Positions 47,824 to 58,174 of a DNA stretch of 64,000 bases are shown here, one piece after another. Within the stretch, counting starts at the first letter, position 1. Each line of letters begins with the position of its first letter. The notes beneath the pieces are model-generated. The model saw nothing but the letters and a program-made list of their open reading frames with translations. It ran no database searches and was not told where the DNA came from. The position numbers and the translations under genes are program-made. The DNA is from Modestobacter sp. Leaf380 (GTDB taxonomy: Bacteria > Actinomycetota > Actinomycetes > Mycobacteriales > Geodermatophilaceae), in assembly GCF_001424485.1 (NCBI RefSeq), contig NZ_LMQC01000001.1, positions 439,755 to 503,754 of the forward strand. The letters are read 5' to 3'.

Positions 47824-48558
47824 GTGACCCAGCCGAAGCAGCCCGCCGCCCACGTCGACCGGGTCCTCTGCGTCCTGGCCCACCCCGACGACGTCGACTT
47901 CGGCAGCGCCGGCACCGTCGCCACCTGGACGGCGGCCGGCACCGAGGTCGTCTACTGCATCGTCACGAACGGCGACGCCGGCGGTTTCGACGACACCCCG
48001 CGGGAGCAGATGCCGCTGCTGCGCCAGGCCGAGCAGCGCGCGGCGGCCGCAGCGGTCGGCGTCACCGACGTCCGGTTCCTGGGCTACCCCGACGGCCGGC
48101 TGGAGCTGACCCTGGACCTGCGCCGCGACATCAGCCGGGTGATCCGCCAGGTCCGCCCGCAGCGGGTGCTGACGTCGTCCCCGGAGCGCATGTACGACCG
48201 CATCGGGGCCAGCCACCCCGACCACATGACGGCCGGGGAGTCCACGCTGCGCGCGGTCTACCCCGACGCACGCAACCCCTTCGCCCACCCGGAGCTGCTG
48301 GCGGAGGAGGGCCTGGAGGCCTGGACGGTGGACGAGGTGTGGCTGGGTGCCAGCCCGCGGGCCGACCACGCCGTCGACGTCACCGACGTGGTCGAGCAGA
48401 AGTTCGCCGCGCTGGAGTCCCACGTCACCCAGGTCGCGCACCAGCCCGAGGGCCAGCTGCGCCAGTTCGTCACCGGCTGGATGGCCCAGACCGCCCGCAC
48501 CCACGGCCTTCCCGAGGGCCGGCTGGCCGAGGCCTTCCAGGTCGTGCACACCGCCTAG
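47824..48558 (+). CDS. PIG-L family deacetylase
   Basis: A 244-residue zinc-dependent N-acetylglucosaminyl-type deacetylase. The metal motif A-H-P-D-D-V-D-F near residue 19 and the second histidine in S-H-P-D-H are intact, as in MshB/Mca and LmbE proteins. Substrate unknown: mycothiol-pathway MshB and Mca are members, but other small-molecule deacetylases also fit. GTG start, 43 bases after chorismate mutase. Confidence 0.9.
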   Translation: MTQPKQPAAHVDRVLCVLAHPDDVDFGSAGTVATWTAAGTEVVYCIVTNGDAGGFDDTPREQMPLLRQAEQRAAAAAVGVTDVRFLGYPDGRLELTLDLRRDISRVIRQVRPQRVLTSSPERMYDRIGASHPDHMTAGESTLRAVYPDARNPFAHPELLAEEGLEAWTVDEVWLGASPRADHAVDVTDVVEQKFAALESHVTQVAHQPEGQLRQFVTGWMAQTARTHGLPEGRLAEAFQVVHTA

Positions 48559-48568
48559 GCAGCACCGC

Positions 48569-49216
48569 TCAGAGCAGGCGGTTCGTCGCCGCCCAGCGGG
48601 TCAGCTCGTTGCGGTTGGACAGCTGCAGCTTGCGCAGCACGTTCGAGGCGTGCGACTCCACCGTCTTGACCGAGATGAACAGCCGCTGGCCGATCTCCCG
48701 GTAGGTGTAGCCCCGGGCCAGCAGCTGCATCACCTCGCGCTCGCGGGCCGAGAGCAGGTCCAGACCGGGGTCGACGTCGGGCTCGGGCGCGGGGGCGGCC
48801 GGTCCGGCGGCGAAGGCGTCCAGGACGAAGCCGGCCAGCCGCGGGGAGAAGACCACGTCGCCCTCGGCGACCCGGGCCACGGCGTCGCGCAGGTCCGGCC
48901 CGGAGATGGTCTTGGTGACGTACCCGCGGGCGCCGGCCCGGATGACGGCGATGACGTCCTCGGCGGCGTCGGACACCGACAGCGCCAGCCACCGGACGTC
49001 GGGCAGCTCCGGGCGCAGCTGCTCCAGGACCGCACGCCCTCCCCCGCCGGGCAGGTGCACGTCCAGCAGCACGACGTCGGGCCGGGTCTCGCGGACCCCG
49101 GCGACCGCACCGGCGACGTCGGCGGCCTCACCGACCACCTCGACGGCGTCGCCCAGTTCGGCGCGCACGCCGGACCGGACCATCGAGTGGTCGTCGACCA
49201 GGAAGACACGGGTCAC
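48569..49216 (-). CDS. NarL/LuxR family response regulator
   Basis: A 215-residue regulator with a complete receiver (acidic pair in V-F-L-V-D-D-H, phospho-aspartate D52 in V-V-L-L-D-V-H-L-P-G, K-T-I-S near the lysine position) and a LuxR-type helix-turn-helix (L-S-A-R-E-R-E-V-M-Q-L-L-A-R-G-Y-T-Y-R-E-I-G). It overlaps the stop of the sensor kinase by four bases, forming one two-component system. GTG start with GAGGAG at seven bases. Confidence 0.94.
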   Translation of the reverse strand: MTRVFLVDDHSMVRSGVRAELGDAVEVVGEAADVAGAVAGVRETRPDVVLLDVHLPGGGGRAVLEQLRPELPDVRWLALSVSDAAEDVIAVIRAGARGYVTKTISGPDLRDAVARVAEGDVVFSPRLAGFVLDAFAAGPAAPAPEPDVDPGLDLLSAREREVMQLLARGYTYREIGQRLFISVKTVESHASNVLRKLQLSNRNELTRWAATNRLL

Positions 49217-50421
49217 GACGACGCTCCTCGCTCGCTGCGCGGCAGGGTAAGTTCCACCTCGGTGCCCTCCCCGGGGTCGGAGTGCACGACGGCGGTCCCG
49301 CCGACGCGCTGCAGGCGGCCGACCACGGAGTCCCGCAGGCCGCGCCGGTCCAGCGGCACCCGGGTCGGGTCGAACCCGGTCCCGCGGTCCCGGACGAACA
49401 CGGTCACCGCCGACGCGGTGACCTCGGTGTAGAGCGCCACCTCGGTGGAGCCCGAGTGCTTGGCGGCGTTGACCACGGCCTCGCGGGCGGCCTGGCCCAG
49501 CGCGGCGACGGCGTCGTCCACCGGCAGGTCGCCGACGACGACCGGGTCGACGGTGACCACGTGGTCGGCCTCGACCTCGGCCACCAGCCGCTCCACCAGA
49601 CCTGCCCAGGTGCCGCCGGTGGCGACCTGTGGGGCGTACAGCCAGCTGCGCAGCTCGCGTTCCTGGCTGCGGGCCAGCCGGGCCACTTGGGTGGGGTCGG
49701 CGGCGTGCCGCTGCACCAGCGCCAGCGTCTGCAGCACCGAGTCGTGCAGGTGGGCGGCGACCGCGGCGCGCTCCTCCGAGCGGATCCGGGCGGCCCGCTC
49801 CTCGGCGCGGGAGTCCAGCAGCCGGCGCCACAGCGGGGCGGTGGCCAGCCCGATGCCGACCAGCACCACCAGGGTCGCGGCGAAGCCGTTGCGGGCGTTG
49901 ACCAGCTGCCCGGTGGTGGCCAGCAGCAGCACGACCCCACCCACGCCCAGCAGCACCCCGACGACCAGCCCCCAGCGGGCGGTGGAGCGGGCCAGGGTGC
50001 GCTCGGTGTCCAGCTGGTACCAGATGACCGCCAGCCCGACCCCGGCCAGCAGCAGCGGCACGAGGACGTCGCCGCGGCCCCAGCTGGACAGCCGGCTGGT
50101 CAGCACGACGGCCACGACGCCGAGGAGCACCACGCCGACCAGCTGCCGCCGGCTCGGCGCGTCCGCCGCGGGCGGCCGCTCGGAGTCCGCCGGGGCGGCC
50201 TTCATCGACAGCCACAGCAGGGCGTAGGCGATGACGCCGATGCCCCCGACCGCCAGCAGCCCGAAGGCGACCCGCACCAGCACCGGGTCCAGCCGCAGGT
50301 GGTCCGCGGTGCCGGCGGCCACCCCGCCGAGCAGCCGGCCCGAGCGCGGGCGCAGCAGCGGCGGCCGGGCCGGGAGGACGGCGGCGGCCGGCGGCAGCGT
50401 CGTCGTCCCCGGGTCGGTCAC
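49213..50421 (-). CDS. PspC-domain sensor histidine kinase
   Basis: A 402-residue membrane kinase. A PspC domain (residues 22-76, R-L-L-G-G-V-A-A-G-T-A-D-H-L with V-A-Y-A-L-L-W) is followed by about five further helices, then a HisKA_3 domain with the phospho-acceptor in A-H-L-H-D-S-V-L-Q (H226) and an HATPase domain (N-A-A-K-H-S-G N box, D-R-G-T-G-F G box). PspC-type kinases sense membrane stress in actinobacteria. It is divergent from GtrA and PspC/toastrack genes that are probably its targets. Confidence 0.93.
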   Translation of the reverse strand: MTDPGTTTLPPAAAVLPARPPLLRPRSGRLLGGVAAGTADHLRLDPVLVRVAFGLLAVGGIGVIAYALLWLSMKAAPADSERPPAADAPSRRQLVGVVLLGVVAVVLTSRLSSWGRGDVLVPLLLAGVGLAVIWYQLDTERTLARSTARWGLVVGVLLGVGGVVLLLATTGQLVNARNGFAATLVVLVGIGLATAPLWRRLLDSRAEERAARIRSEERAAVAAHLHDSVLQTLALVQRHAADPTQVARLARSQERELRSWLYAPQVATGGTWAGLVERLVAEVEADHVVTVDPVVVGDLPVDDAVAALGQAAREAVVNAAKHSGSTEVALYTEVTASAVTVFVRDRGTGFDPTRVPLDRRGLRDSVVGRLQRVGGTAVVHSDPGEGTEVELTLPRSERGASS

Positions 50422-50540
50422 GTGATCATCGTGTCACCGGCGACGGCCGCGCCACACCCGGTGACACCCTGAGTCCACCCGGGGCAGGACCAGGGTGTCC
50501 CCCGGTTCCGCCGGGCGCCGCGGGCGCGCAGGGTCGGGAC

Positions 50541-50972
50541 GTGTCCCTCCACGGTCTGGCCCTGGCGTTGTGGTCCGCGCCCGCCGGACCGGCGCCGCTG
50601 GCCCGCTTCGCCGCCTCCGGTGGCACCGCCACGCTGGTGCAGTCCGCGGTGTTCCTGCTCGCCGGGGGCAGTCAGGCCGCGAACCTGCTCGCCACCGCGG
50701 TGGGGACCGTGCTGGCGAACGAGCTGCACCGCCGGGTCACCTTCCACGCCGGCGGCCGGACGACGTGGTGGCGGGCGCAGTGGACCGGTGGCGGGGTGGC
50801 CCTGGTCGGCCTGGCCGCCAGCAGCTCGGCCCTGGCCCTGTGGGAGACCTGGGCCCCGGGCGCGTCGGCCGCGGCCGCACTCGCGGTGCTGCTGGGGGTC
50901 ACGACGGCCGTGGGGCTGGCCCGGTTCCTGGTGCTGCGCCGGGTGCTGTCCCCCACCCCGACCCGCGCCTGA
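50541..50972 (+). CDS. GtrA family membrane protein
   Basis: A 143-residue protein with four transmembrane helices and the GtrA opening R-F-A-A-S-G-G-T-A-T-L-V-Q, then A-N-E-L-H-R-R-V-T-F. GtrA proteins are thought to flip undecaprenyl-linked sugars or act in cell-surface glycan assembly. GTG start at 50541, 119 bases from the divergent kinase start. Confidence 0.82.
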   Translation: MSLHGLALALWSAPAGPAPLARFAASGGTATLVQSAVFLLAGGSQAANLLATAVGTVLANELHRRVTFHAGGRTTWWRAQWTGGGVALVGLAASSSALALWETWAPGASAAAALAVLLGVTTAVGLARFLVLRRVLSPTPTRA

Positions 50973-51049
50973 CCACCGGGAGAGACCAGGGTCGGGTCCG
51001 GGGGTTCCCCGATGGTGCGGGGCCCCCTCCCGTCGGCAGGCTGGTCCCC

Positions 51050-51988
51050 ATGACGAGCACCGCCCCCCCGCTGCCCCCCGCACCCGAGGCCCCCGCCGCT
51101 CCCCCGCCGCCGCCCGGCGCGGACGGGCTGCGGCCCCCGCTCCGTCGCAGCCGCACCGACAAGGTGCTCGGCGGCGTCAGCGGCGGGCTGGCCGAGTACA
51201 CCGGCATCGACGCGCTGCTGTGGCGGGTCGGGTTCATCGCGCTGGTCTTCGCCGGCGGCACCGGCGTGCTGGTGTACCTGCTGCTGTGGGTGCTCATGCC
51301 GCGCCGCCGCGACACCGACGGTGTGGCCCCGGTGCGGGTGGAGACCGGACCGCCCGAGCCGCGCTCACCCGTCCCGGGCATCACCGTGGCGGTGCTCCTC
51401 ATCGTCGTGGGGATCATGGCCCTGGTCGCCCGCACGACGGCCTGGTCGCCCGACGCGACGCCGTTCCTGGCGGCCGCGCTGATCGTCGTCGGCGTCGGCC
51501 TGGGCGTCGGGGCGTTCGTCTCCGGCCGCAGTGCCCGCGGGCCGCTCATCGCCCTGGGCGTGCTGCTGTCCTTCTCCCTGCTGGTCAGCTCGGCCACCGA
51601 CGGCGGCTTCCGGTCCGACGCCGGCCGCGGCGGGGTGGGCGACCGCGTCGAGACCCCGCTGACCGTCGACGACGTCCAGGACCGCTACCAGTCCGGGGTC
51701 GGGGACTACACCCTGGACCTGAGCGCGATCGACCTCAGCGACCTGGACGGCCCGATCCGCACCCGGGTCGACGCCGGTGTCGGTGACGTCGACGTGGTGC
51801 TGCCCACCTCGGCCGACGTCGAGGTCACCGTCTCCAACGGGCTGGGTGACGCCGACGTCTTCGGCCGGAGCTCCAGCGGCGGCACCTACGCCGGCCGTGG
51901 GTCGCAGCCGTGGACCGGCGACGACACCCCGGAGATCGTGCTCACCGTCGAGGCCGGCATCGGCGACGTGACGGTGTCCCGTGGCTGA
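51050..51988 (+). CDS. PspC-domain membrane protein with C-terminal toastrack-like domain
   Basis: A 312-residue protein: Pro-rich N-terminus, a PspC domain (37-88, K-V-L-G-G-V-S-G-G-L-A-E-Y-T-G-I-D), three more transmembrane helices to about residue 180, and an extracytoplasmic beta-repeat domain (residues 195-312) with the recurring G-V-G-D-(Y/V)-x-(L/V) signature of LiaF/toastrack domains. It likely senses or buffers envelope stress with the divergent PspC kinase. ATG at 51050 lies seven bases after a -10-like CAGGCT. It overlaps the next gene by eight bases. Confidence 0.88.
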   Translation: MTSTAPPLPPAPEAPAAPPPPPGADGLRPPLRRSRTDKVLGGVSGGLAEYTGIDALLWRVGFIALVFAGGTGVLVYLLLWVLMPRRRDTDGVAPVRVETGPPEPRSPVPGITVAVLLIVVGIMALVARTTAWSPDATPFLAAALIVVGVGLGVGAFVSGRSARGPLIALGVLLSFSLLVSSATDGGFRSDAGRGGVGDRVETPLTVDDVQDRYQSGVGDYTLDLSAIDLSDLDGPIRTRVDAGVGDVDVVLPTSADVEVTVSNGLGDADVFGRSSSGGTYAGRGSQPWTGDDTPEIVLTVEAGIGDVTVSRG

Positions 51989-52478
51989 CCCGACCGACCG
52001 GCCGACCGCCGTCCCCCCGCAGGACCACCCCGCCGATCCTCAGGAGACCGCCGTGCACCCCACCGCCGAGCACCCCACCGCCGAGCACCCCACCACCGAG
52101 CACCCCACCACCGTGCTGCCGACCTACGAGGCACCGACGTACGGGCAGCCCACCGCGGAGCGGTCCGGCCCCGGGCGGCCCGGCCCCGGGCACCCCGTTC
52201 CCGAGCACCCCACCGGGATCCCGCAGCCGCAGTACGCCGGCTGGCACGACACGGCGGTGCTGCCCGGGGCACCCGAGGTCACGGCCACCGCACCCGGACG
52301 CCGGTCCCCCGACGTCGTCGCCCTGGTCGCCGGTGCGCTCTTCGTGCTGATCGCCGTCCTCGGGCTGATCGGGACGTCGCTGCCGGGCTGGGTGTTCGGC
52401 GGCGGCCTGGTGGCCGCGGTGCTGGTCGCGATCGGCGCCGTCCTGCTGGTCACCGAGCTCCGCCGCCTCCGCCGCTGA
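51981..52478 (+). CDS. small membrane protein with H-P-T repeat head
   Basis: 165 residues. The N-terminal 100 are disordered, Pro/Thr/His/Glu-rich, with four tandem A/T-E-H-P-T units encoded by 15-base DNA repeats (52054-52113). The C-terminus has two transmembrane helices (residues 112-132 and 138-158) and a basic end. Function unknown. The GTG overlaps the PspC gene by eight bases, so it belongs to the same stress-response operon. Confidence 0.72.
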   Translation: MADPTDRPTAVPPQDHPADPQETAVHPTAEHPTAEHPTTEHPTTVLPTYEAPTYGQPTAERSGPGRPGPGHPVPEHPTGIPQPQYAGWHDTAVLPGAPEVTATAPGRRSPDVVALVAGALFVLIAVLGLIGTSLPGWVFGGGLVAAVLVAIGAVLLVTELRRLRR

Positions 52479-52489
52479 CCCCCCGGACA

Positions 52490-52528
52490 CAGCCGTCCTC
52501 CCCCCGCGCTGCGGAGGGAGGACGGCTG
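52490..52528. terminator. intrinsic terminator of the PspC operon
   Basis: CAGCCGTCCTCCC and its perfect complement (13-bp stem, 13-base loop), 12 bases after the operon's last stop. Confidence 0.88.
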
Positions 52529-52547
52529 CATGGTCACGAGGCGGCGG

Positions 52548-52618
52548 GCTGGAACGGCCCGGCTGCAGGGGCCCAGGGCGTGCGGAGCGCGTCCTGGGGG
52601 GCAGCCGGGTCCTTCAAC
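52548..52618 (-). terminator. structured 3'-end element, copy D
   Basis: Follows the guaA stop on the minus strand. Outer arms CCCGGCTGC/GCAGCCGGG, inner CCCAGG/CCTGGG, a GCTCCGCAC loop and the CCCCT internal loop. The distal flank GCTGGAACGG is shared with copies C and E. Confidence 0.75.
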
Positions 52619-54181
52619 TCACTCCCACTCGATGGTGCCCGGGGGCTTGCTGGTCACGTCCAGCACCACCCGGTTGACCTCGGCCACCTCGTTGGTGATC
52701 CGGGTCGAGATCCTCGCCAGCACGTCGTAGGGCAGCCGGGTCCAGTCCGCGGTCATCGCGTCCTCGCTGGAGACCGGGCGCAGCACGACCGGGTGGCCGT
52801 AGGTGCGGCCGTCGCCCTGCACACCGACGGAGCGGACGTCGGCGAGCAGCACCACGGGGCACTGCCAGATCTCCCGGTCCAACCCGGCCGCGGACAGCTC
52901 GGCCCGAGCGATGGCGTCGGCCTTGCGCAGGACGTCCAGCCGCTCCGCGGTCACCTCACCGACGATCCGGATGCCCAGCCCGGGGCCCGGGAAGGGCTGG
53001 CGCCAGACCATCGACTCGGGCAGCCCGAGCTGGACGCCGACCTCGCGGACCTCGTCCTTGAACAGCGTGCGCAGCGGCTCCACCAGGGAGAACTGCAGGT
53101 CCTCGGGGAGCCCGCCCACGTTGTGGTGGCTCTTGATGTTCGCGGTGCCGGTGCCGCCGCCGGACTCCACGACGTCGGGGTAGAGCGTGCCCTGCACCAG
53201 GAAGTCCACGGTCTCGCCGTGCGCCGAGGCGTCGGCGACGACGTCGGTGGCGGCCTGCTCGAAGACCCGGATGAACTCCCGCCCGATGGTCTTGCGCTTC
53301 TGCTCGGGGTCGCTGATCCCGGCGAGCGCGCCGAGGAACTGCTCGCGGGCGTCGACCACCCGCAGGTCGACCCCGGTGATGGCGACGAAGTCCCGCTCGA
53401 TCTGCTCGGTCTCGCCCTCGCGCATCAGCCCGTGGTCGACGTAGACGCAGGTCAGCCGGTCGCCGATGGCGCGCTGCACGAGGGCCGCGGCCACCGCGGA
53501 GTCCACGCCGCCCGACAGTGCGCACAGGGCGCGCTTGTCGCCGATCTGGGCGCGGATCGCCTCGACCTGCTCCTCGACGACGTTGGCCATCGTCCAGGTC
53601 TTCTCCAGGCCGGCGATGTCGAACAGGAAGTGCTCGAGGACGGTCTGCCCGTGCGCGGTGTGCCGGACCTCGGGGTGGAACTGGACGCCGGCGAGCTTGC
53701 GGTCGACGTCCTCGAAGGCCGCGACGGGGGCACCGGTGGAGGTGGCGGTGACGGTGAACCCGGGCGGAGCCGCCGAGACGGCGTCCCCGTGGCTCATCCA
53801 CACCGACTGCTCCAGCGGGGTCTCCCCGAACAGCCGGTTGGCGGTGGTGACGGTCAGCGGGGTGCCGCCGTACTCCCGGTCGCCGGTGTGCGCGACGGTG
53901 CCACCGAGGGACTGGGCCATGGCCTGGAAGCCGTAGCAGATGCCGAACGCCGGGACTCCGGCCTCGAAGAGCGCCGGGTCGACCTGCGGGGCACCGTCGG
54001 CGTAGACCGACGACGGGCCGCCGGACAGCACGATGGCGGCCGGCTTGCGGGCCAGCACCTCCGCGACCGGGACGTCGGAGCCGACCAGCTCGGAGTACAC
54101 CCCGGCCTCACGGATCCGGCGGGCGATGAGCTGGGCGTACTGCGCGCCGAAGTCGACGACGAGCACCGTGGGGAAGTCCAT
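52619..54181 (-). CDS. guaA: GMP synthase (glutamine-hydrolysing)
   Basis: 520 residues, converting XMP to GMP. The N-terminal class I glutamine amidotransferase has the nucleophile in F-G-I-C-Y-G and H-P-E. The ATP pyrophosphatase domain has the P-loop A-L-S-G-G-V-D-S, and the dimerisation domain ends K-P-P-G-T-I-E-W-E, the universal GuaA terminus. ATG at 54179-54181 lies two bases from the guaB3 stop, so the genes are coupled. Confidence 0.97.
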   Translation of the reverse strand: MDFPTVLVVDFGAQYAQLIARRIREAGVYSELVGSDVPVAEVLARKPAAIVLSGGPSSVYADGAPQVDPALFEAGVPAFGICYGFQAMAQSLGGTVAHTGDREYGGTPLTVTTANRLFGETPLEQSVWMSHGDAVSAAPPGFTVTATSTGAPVAAFEDVDRKLAGVQFHPEVRHTAHGQTVLEHFLFDIAGLEKTWTMANVVEEQVEAIRAQIGDKRALCALSGGVDSAVAAALVQRAIGDRLTCVYVDHGLMREGETEQIERDFVAITGVDLRVVDAREQFLGALAGISDPEQKRKTIGREFIRVFEQAATDVVADASAHGETVDFLVQGTLYPDVVESGGGTGTANIKSHHNVGGLPEDLQFSLVEPLRTLFKDEVREVGVQLGLPESMVWRQPFPGPGLGIRIVGEVTAERLDVLRKADAIARAELSAAGLDREIWQCPVVLLADVRSVGVQGDGRTYGHPVVLRPVSSEDAMTADWTRLPYDVLARISTRITNEVAEVNRVVLDVTSKPPGTIEWE

Positions 54182-54183
54182 GC

Positions 54184-55311
54184 TCAGCCCCCGATGACCA
54201 GGTCGACCCGCTGGAACTCCTTGAGGTCCCGGTAGCCGGTCTTGGCCATGGTGCGGGCCAGCGCGCCGAACAGGTTGGTGCGGCCGTCGGAGTCCAGCGC
54301 CGGGCCGTGGAGCACCTGCTCCAGCGGCACGGTCGCCGTCACCGGCGCGGACACCTCGCCGCGCGGCAGCCGCGGGTGCGCCGCGACCGAGTCCCACCAG
54401 GCACCGCCGGCCGGGGCCTCGGCGGCCGAGCGCAGCGGCTCACCCAGCTGCACGGCGTCCGCACCGCAGGCCAGGGCCCGCGCGATGGCGCCGGAGGTCT
54501 CGATCCGGCCGTTGGCGATGACGTGCACGTAGCGGCCACCGGTCTCGTCCAGGTAGTCCCGGCGGGCCGCGGCGGCGTCGGCGATGGCGGTGGCCAGCGG
54601 CACCCGCACGCCCATGACGGCGTCACCGGTGGAGGCCGAGTCCGCACCGATGCCGACGATGACGCCGGCGGCGCCGGTGCGCATCAGGTGCAGCGTGGTC
54701 TGGTAGTCCGCGGCCCCGCCGACGATCACCGGGACGTCGAGGTCGGCGATGAACTCCTTGAGGTTGAGCGAGTCACCGGTGGTGGTGACGTGCTCGGCGG
54801 AGACGATCGTGCCCTGGATGACCAGCAGGTCGACCCCGCCGGCCAGCACCGCGGGCGCCAGCGCCTCGGTGTGCTGCGGGCTGATCCGCACCGCAGAGGT
54901 CACCCCGGAGTCGCGCAGCTCCTTGACCCGGGAGGTGACCAGGTCCGGCTTCACCGGCTCGCTGTAGAGCTGCTGCAGCAGCGCCACCGACGACGTCCCC
55001 GACGCCGCCGCCTCGCGCAGCTGGCGGTAGACGTCGGTCGGGTCGTCGTAGCGGGTCCACAGGCCCTCGGCGTTGAGCACGCCCAGCCCGCCGGCCCGCC
55101 CGACCCCGACCGCGGTGGCCGGGCTCATGACGGCGTCCGAGGCGCTGGCGACCAGCGGGATCTCGAAGCGGAAGGCGTCGATCTGCCAGGCCGTCGAGAC
55201 GTCGTCGACGTCCCGGGTGCGGCGGCTGGGGACGATGGAGACCTCGTCGAGGTCGTAGCCACGGCGGGCGAAGCGGTTCAGCCCGATCTCGACGTTGTCA
55301 CGCACAGGCAC
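54184..55311 (-). CDS. guaB3: GuaB3 family IMP dehydrogenase-related protein
   Basis: A 375-residue TIM-barrel protein with the actinobacterial GuaB3 opening V-R-D-N-V-E-I-G-L. It lacks the CBS pair and the G-P-G-S-I-C-T-T-R catalytic loop of true IMP dehydrogenase, so it should not be annotated as a second GuaB. GuaB3 proteins are IMPDH relatives of debated role, some reported to have GMP-reductase-like activity. Start GTG at 55309-55311 or 55303-55305. It lies between guaB and guaA in a guanine-nucleotide operon. Confidence 0.92.
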   Translation of the reverse strand: MPVRDNVEIGLNRFARRGYDLDEVSIVPSRRTRDVDDVSTAWQIDAFRFEIPLVASASDAVMSPATAVGVGRAGGLGVLNAEGLWTRYDDPTDVYRQLREAAASGTSSVALLQQLYSEPVKPDLVTSRVKELRDSGVTSAVRISPQHTEALAPAVLAGGVDLLVIQGTIVSAEHVTTTGDSLNLKEFIADLDVPVIVGGAADYQTTLHLMRTGAAGVIVGIGADSASTGDAVMGVRVPLATAIADAAAARRDYLDETGGRYVHVIANGRIETSGAIARALACGADAVQLGEPLRSAAEAPAGGAWWDSVAAHPRLPRGEVSAPVTATVPLEQVLHGPALDSDGRTNLFGALARTMAKTGYRDLKEFQRVDLVIGG

Positions 55312-55367
55312 AGGGGGTCACCGGGTCCGGTTCTGGGGGGCGGGCGGGGTGGGGCGGGTCGAGCGGC

Positions 55368-56999
<1,632 letters not shown>

Positions 57000-57000
57000 C

Positions 57001-57006
57001 TACGCT
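57001..57006 (+). promoter_or_regulatory. -10 hexamer of a leaderless promoter
   Basis: TACGCT is six bases before the GTG start of the DUF5319 gene, so transcription would begin at or within a base of the start codon. This is the clearest of several such arrangements in the window. Confidence 0.6.
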
Positions 57007-57012
57007 GACCCC

Positions 57013-57411
57013 GTGACCTCGTGGGACGACGCGTTCGGGACCGACGGCGCCGGTGACTCACCGGCCCCTCCCCCGCTGACGATGGAGGAGCGCGCCGGGG
57101 TCCTCGACGACCTGGCGGAGCTGGAGGTCTTCCGCACGCTTCTGGAGCCCACCGGGGTCAAGGGCATCGTCGTGGACTGCCCGGACTGCGACGAGGAGCA
57201 CCACGTCGACTGGGCGCTGATGCAGGCCAACCTGCGGCAGCTGCTGGACGAGGGTCAGACCGGCCGGCACGAGCCGCCCTTCGACCCCGACCCCGACGAC
57301 TACGTCAGCTGGGACTACGCCAGCGGGTACGCCGACGGCGTGGCCGCCCGCGCCGAGGCCGAGGAGCCCCGCGAGGGCCGCACGCCGGGCCGGCACGCCC
57401 GCGAGGACTGA
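57013..57411 (+). CDS. DUF5319 family protein
   Basis: A 132-residue acidic protein with D-C-P-D-C-D-E-E-H-H-V-D-W near residues 57-69, a C-x-x-C plus histidines that could bind metal. The family is conserved in actinobacteria next to guaB, which is also the arrangement known from Mycobacterium tuberculosis (Rv3412 region, from memory). Function unknown. Its stop is one base from the opposing bldM-like stop. Confidence 0.85.
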   Translation: MTSWDDAFGTDGAGDSPAPPPLTMEERAGVLDDLAELEVFRTLLEPTGVKGIVVDCPDCDEEHHVDWALMQANLRQLLDEGQTGRHEPPFDPDPDDYVSWDYASGYADGVAARAEAEEPREGRTPGRHARED

Positions 57412-57412
57412 C

Positions 57413-58174
57413 TCAGCTCATCATCCCCCGGCGGAAGCCGGTGGCGACGGCCTCGGCGCGGTCCTTGGCGCCGAGCTTGCGGAACAGCCGGCGCGCGTGG
57501 GTCTTGATGGTGTCCTCGGACAGGTAGAGCTCGCGGCCGATCTGGGCGTTGGACTTGCCCTGGCTCATGCCGGTGAGCACCTGCATCTCCCGGACCGACA
57601 GCGAGACCGCGGGGACGTCGACCCGGACCGCGGCCCGGACGGTGGTGGGGCCGGCGCCGGCGAGCGCGCTGGAACCCGACCAGGAGGCCGGCGCCGAGGA
57701 GGCGCCCACGGTGGACAACGGGCCGGCGTGCGGGGGGCGCAGGGGCTCGGCGCGCAGTCCGGCCCGGGAGACGCCCAGGCCCATCTCCACGGGCGAGGCG
57801 TCCCAGCGCAGGTAGCCGCGTGCCCCGAAGGCGACGGCGGCGCGGACGGTCTCGGCGTCGTCGGGGGCGCCCAGCACCAGCACCGACAGGCCCGGGTGGG
57901 AGCGCAGCACCTGGGTGGCGACGGCGAGGCCGTTGTCGGTGGCCCGCTGGGTGCCGACCAGCAGCACGTCGGGCTGGCGGGTGGCCAGTCGGGCCAGCAG
58001 CGAGGCGGGGTCGCCGACGGCCTCCACCCGGCCCACGAAGGGCAGGGCGACCAGCCGGGAGGCGACGTCGTCGCGGACGCGGCGGCGCTCGTCGAACACC
58101 CACACGACCGATCCGCCCGAGGAGGGCGCTGCCGCCCCGCCGTTGACGCCGGTCCGGGTCCTGTCCTCGATCAC
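57413..58174 (-). CDS. BldM-like LuxR-family regulator with degenerate receiver domain
   Basis: About 253 residues. The C-terminal helix-turn-helix (192-250, with M-S-Q-G-K-S-N-A-Q-I-G-R-E-L-Y-L-S-E-D-T-I-K-T-H) closely resembles Streptomyces BldM, as does its place beside a whiD-like gene and guaB. The receiver-like region (22-130) lacks the phospho-acceptor: the expected aspartate in P-D-V-L-L-V-G is glycine 74, the acidic pair is reduced to F-D-E and the lysine position reads R-W. A 50-residue linker separates the domains. It probably works without phosphorylation, perhaps by dimerising with another regulator. GTG at 58172-58174 follows GGAGG. Confidence 0.86.
   Translation of the reverse strand: MIEDRTRTGVNGGAAAPSSGGSVVWVFDERRRVRDDVASRLVALPFVGRVEAVGDPASLLARLATRQPDVLLVGTQRATDNGLAVATQVLRSHPGLSVLVLGAPDDAETVRAAVAFGARGYLRWDASPVEMGLGVSRAGLRAEPLRPPHAGPLSTVGASSAPASWSGSSALAGAGPTTVRAAVRVDVPAVSLSVREMQVLTGMSQGKSNAQIGRELYLSEDTIKTHARRLFRKLGAKDRAEAVATGFRRGMMS

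Noticed and set aside
49213-49216. Suspected frameshift between kinase and response regulator
   Set aside because: The four-base overlap is a normal coupled stop/start (GTGA) between two complete proteins.
54184-55311. Second IMP dehydrogenase
   Set aside because: The protein lacks the CBS pair and the catalytic cysteine loop; it belongs to the GuaB3 group.
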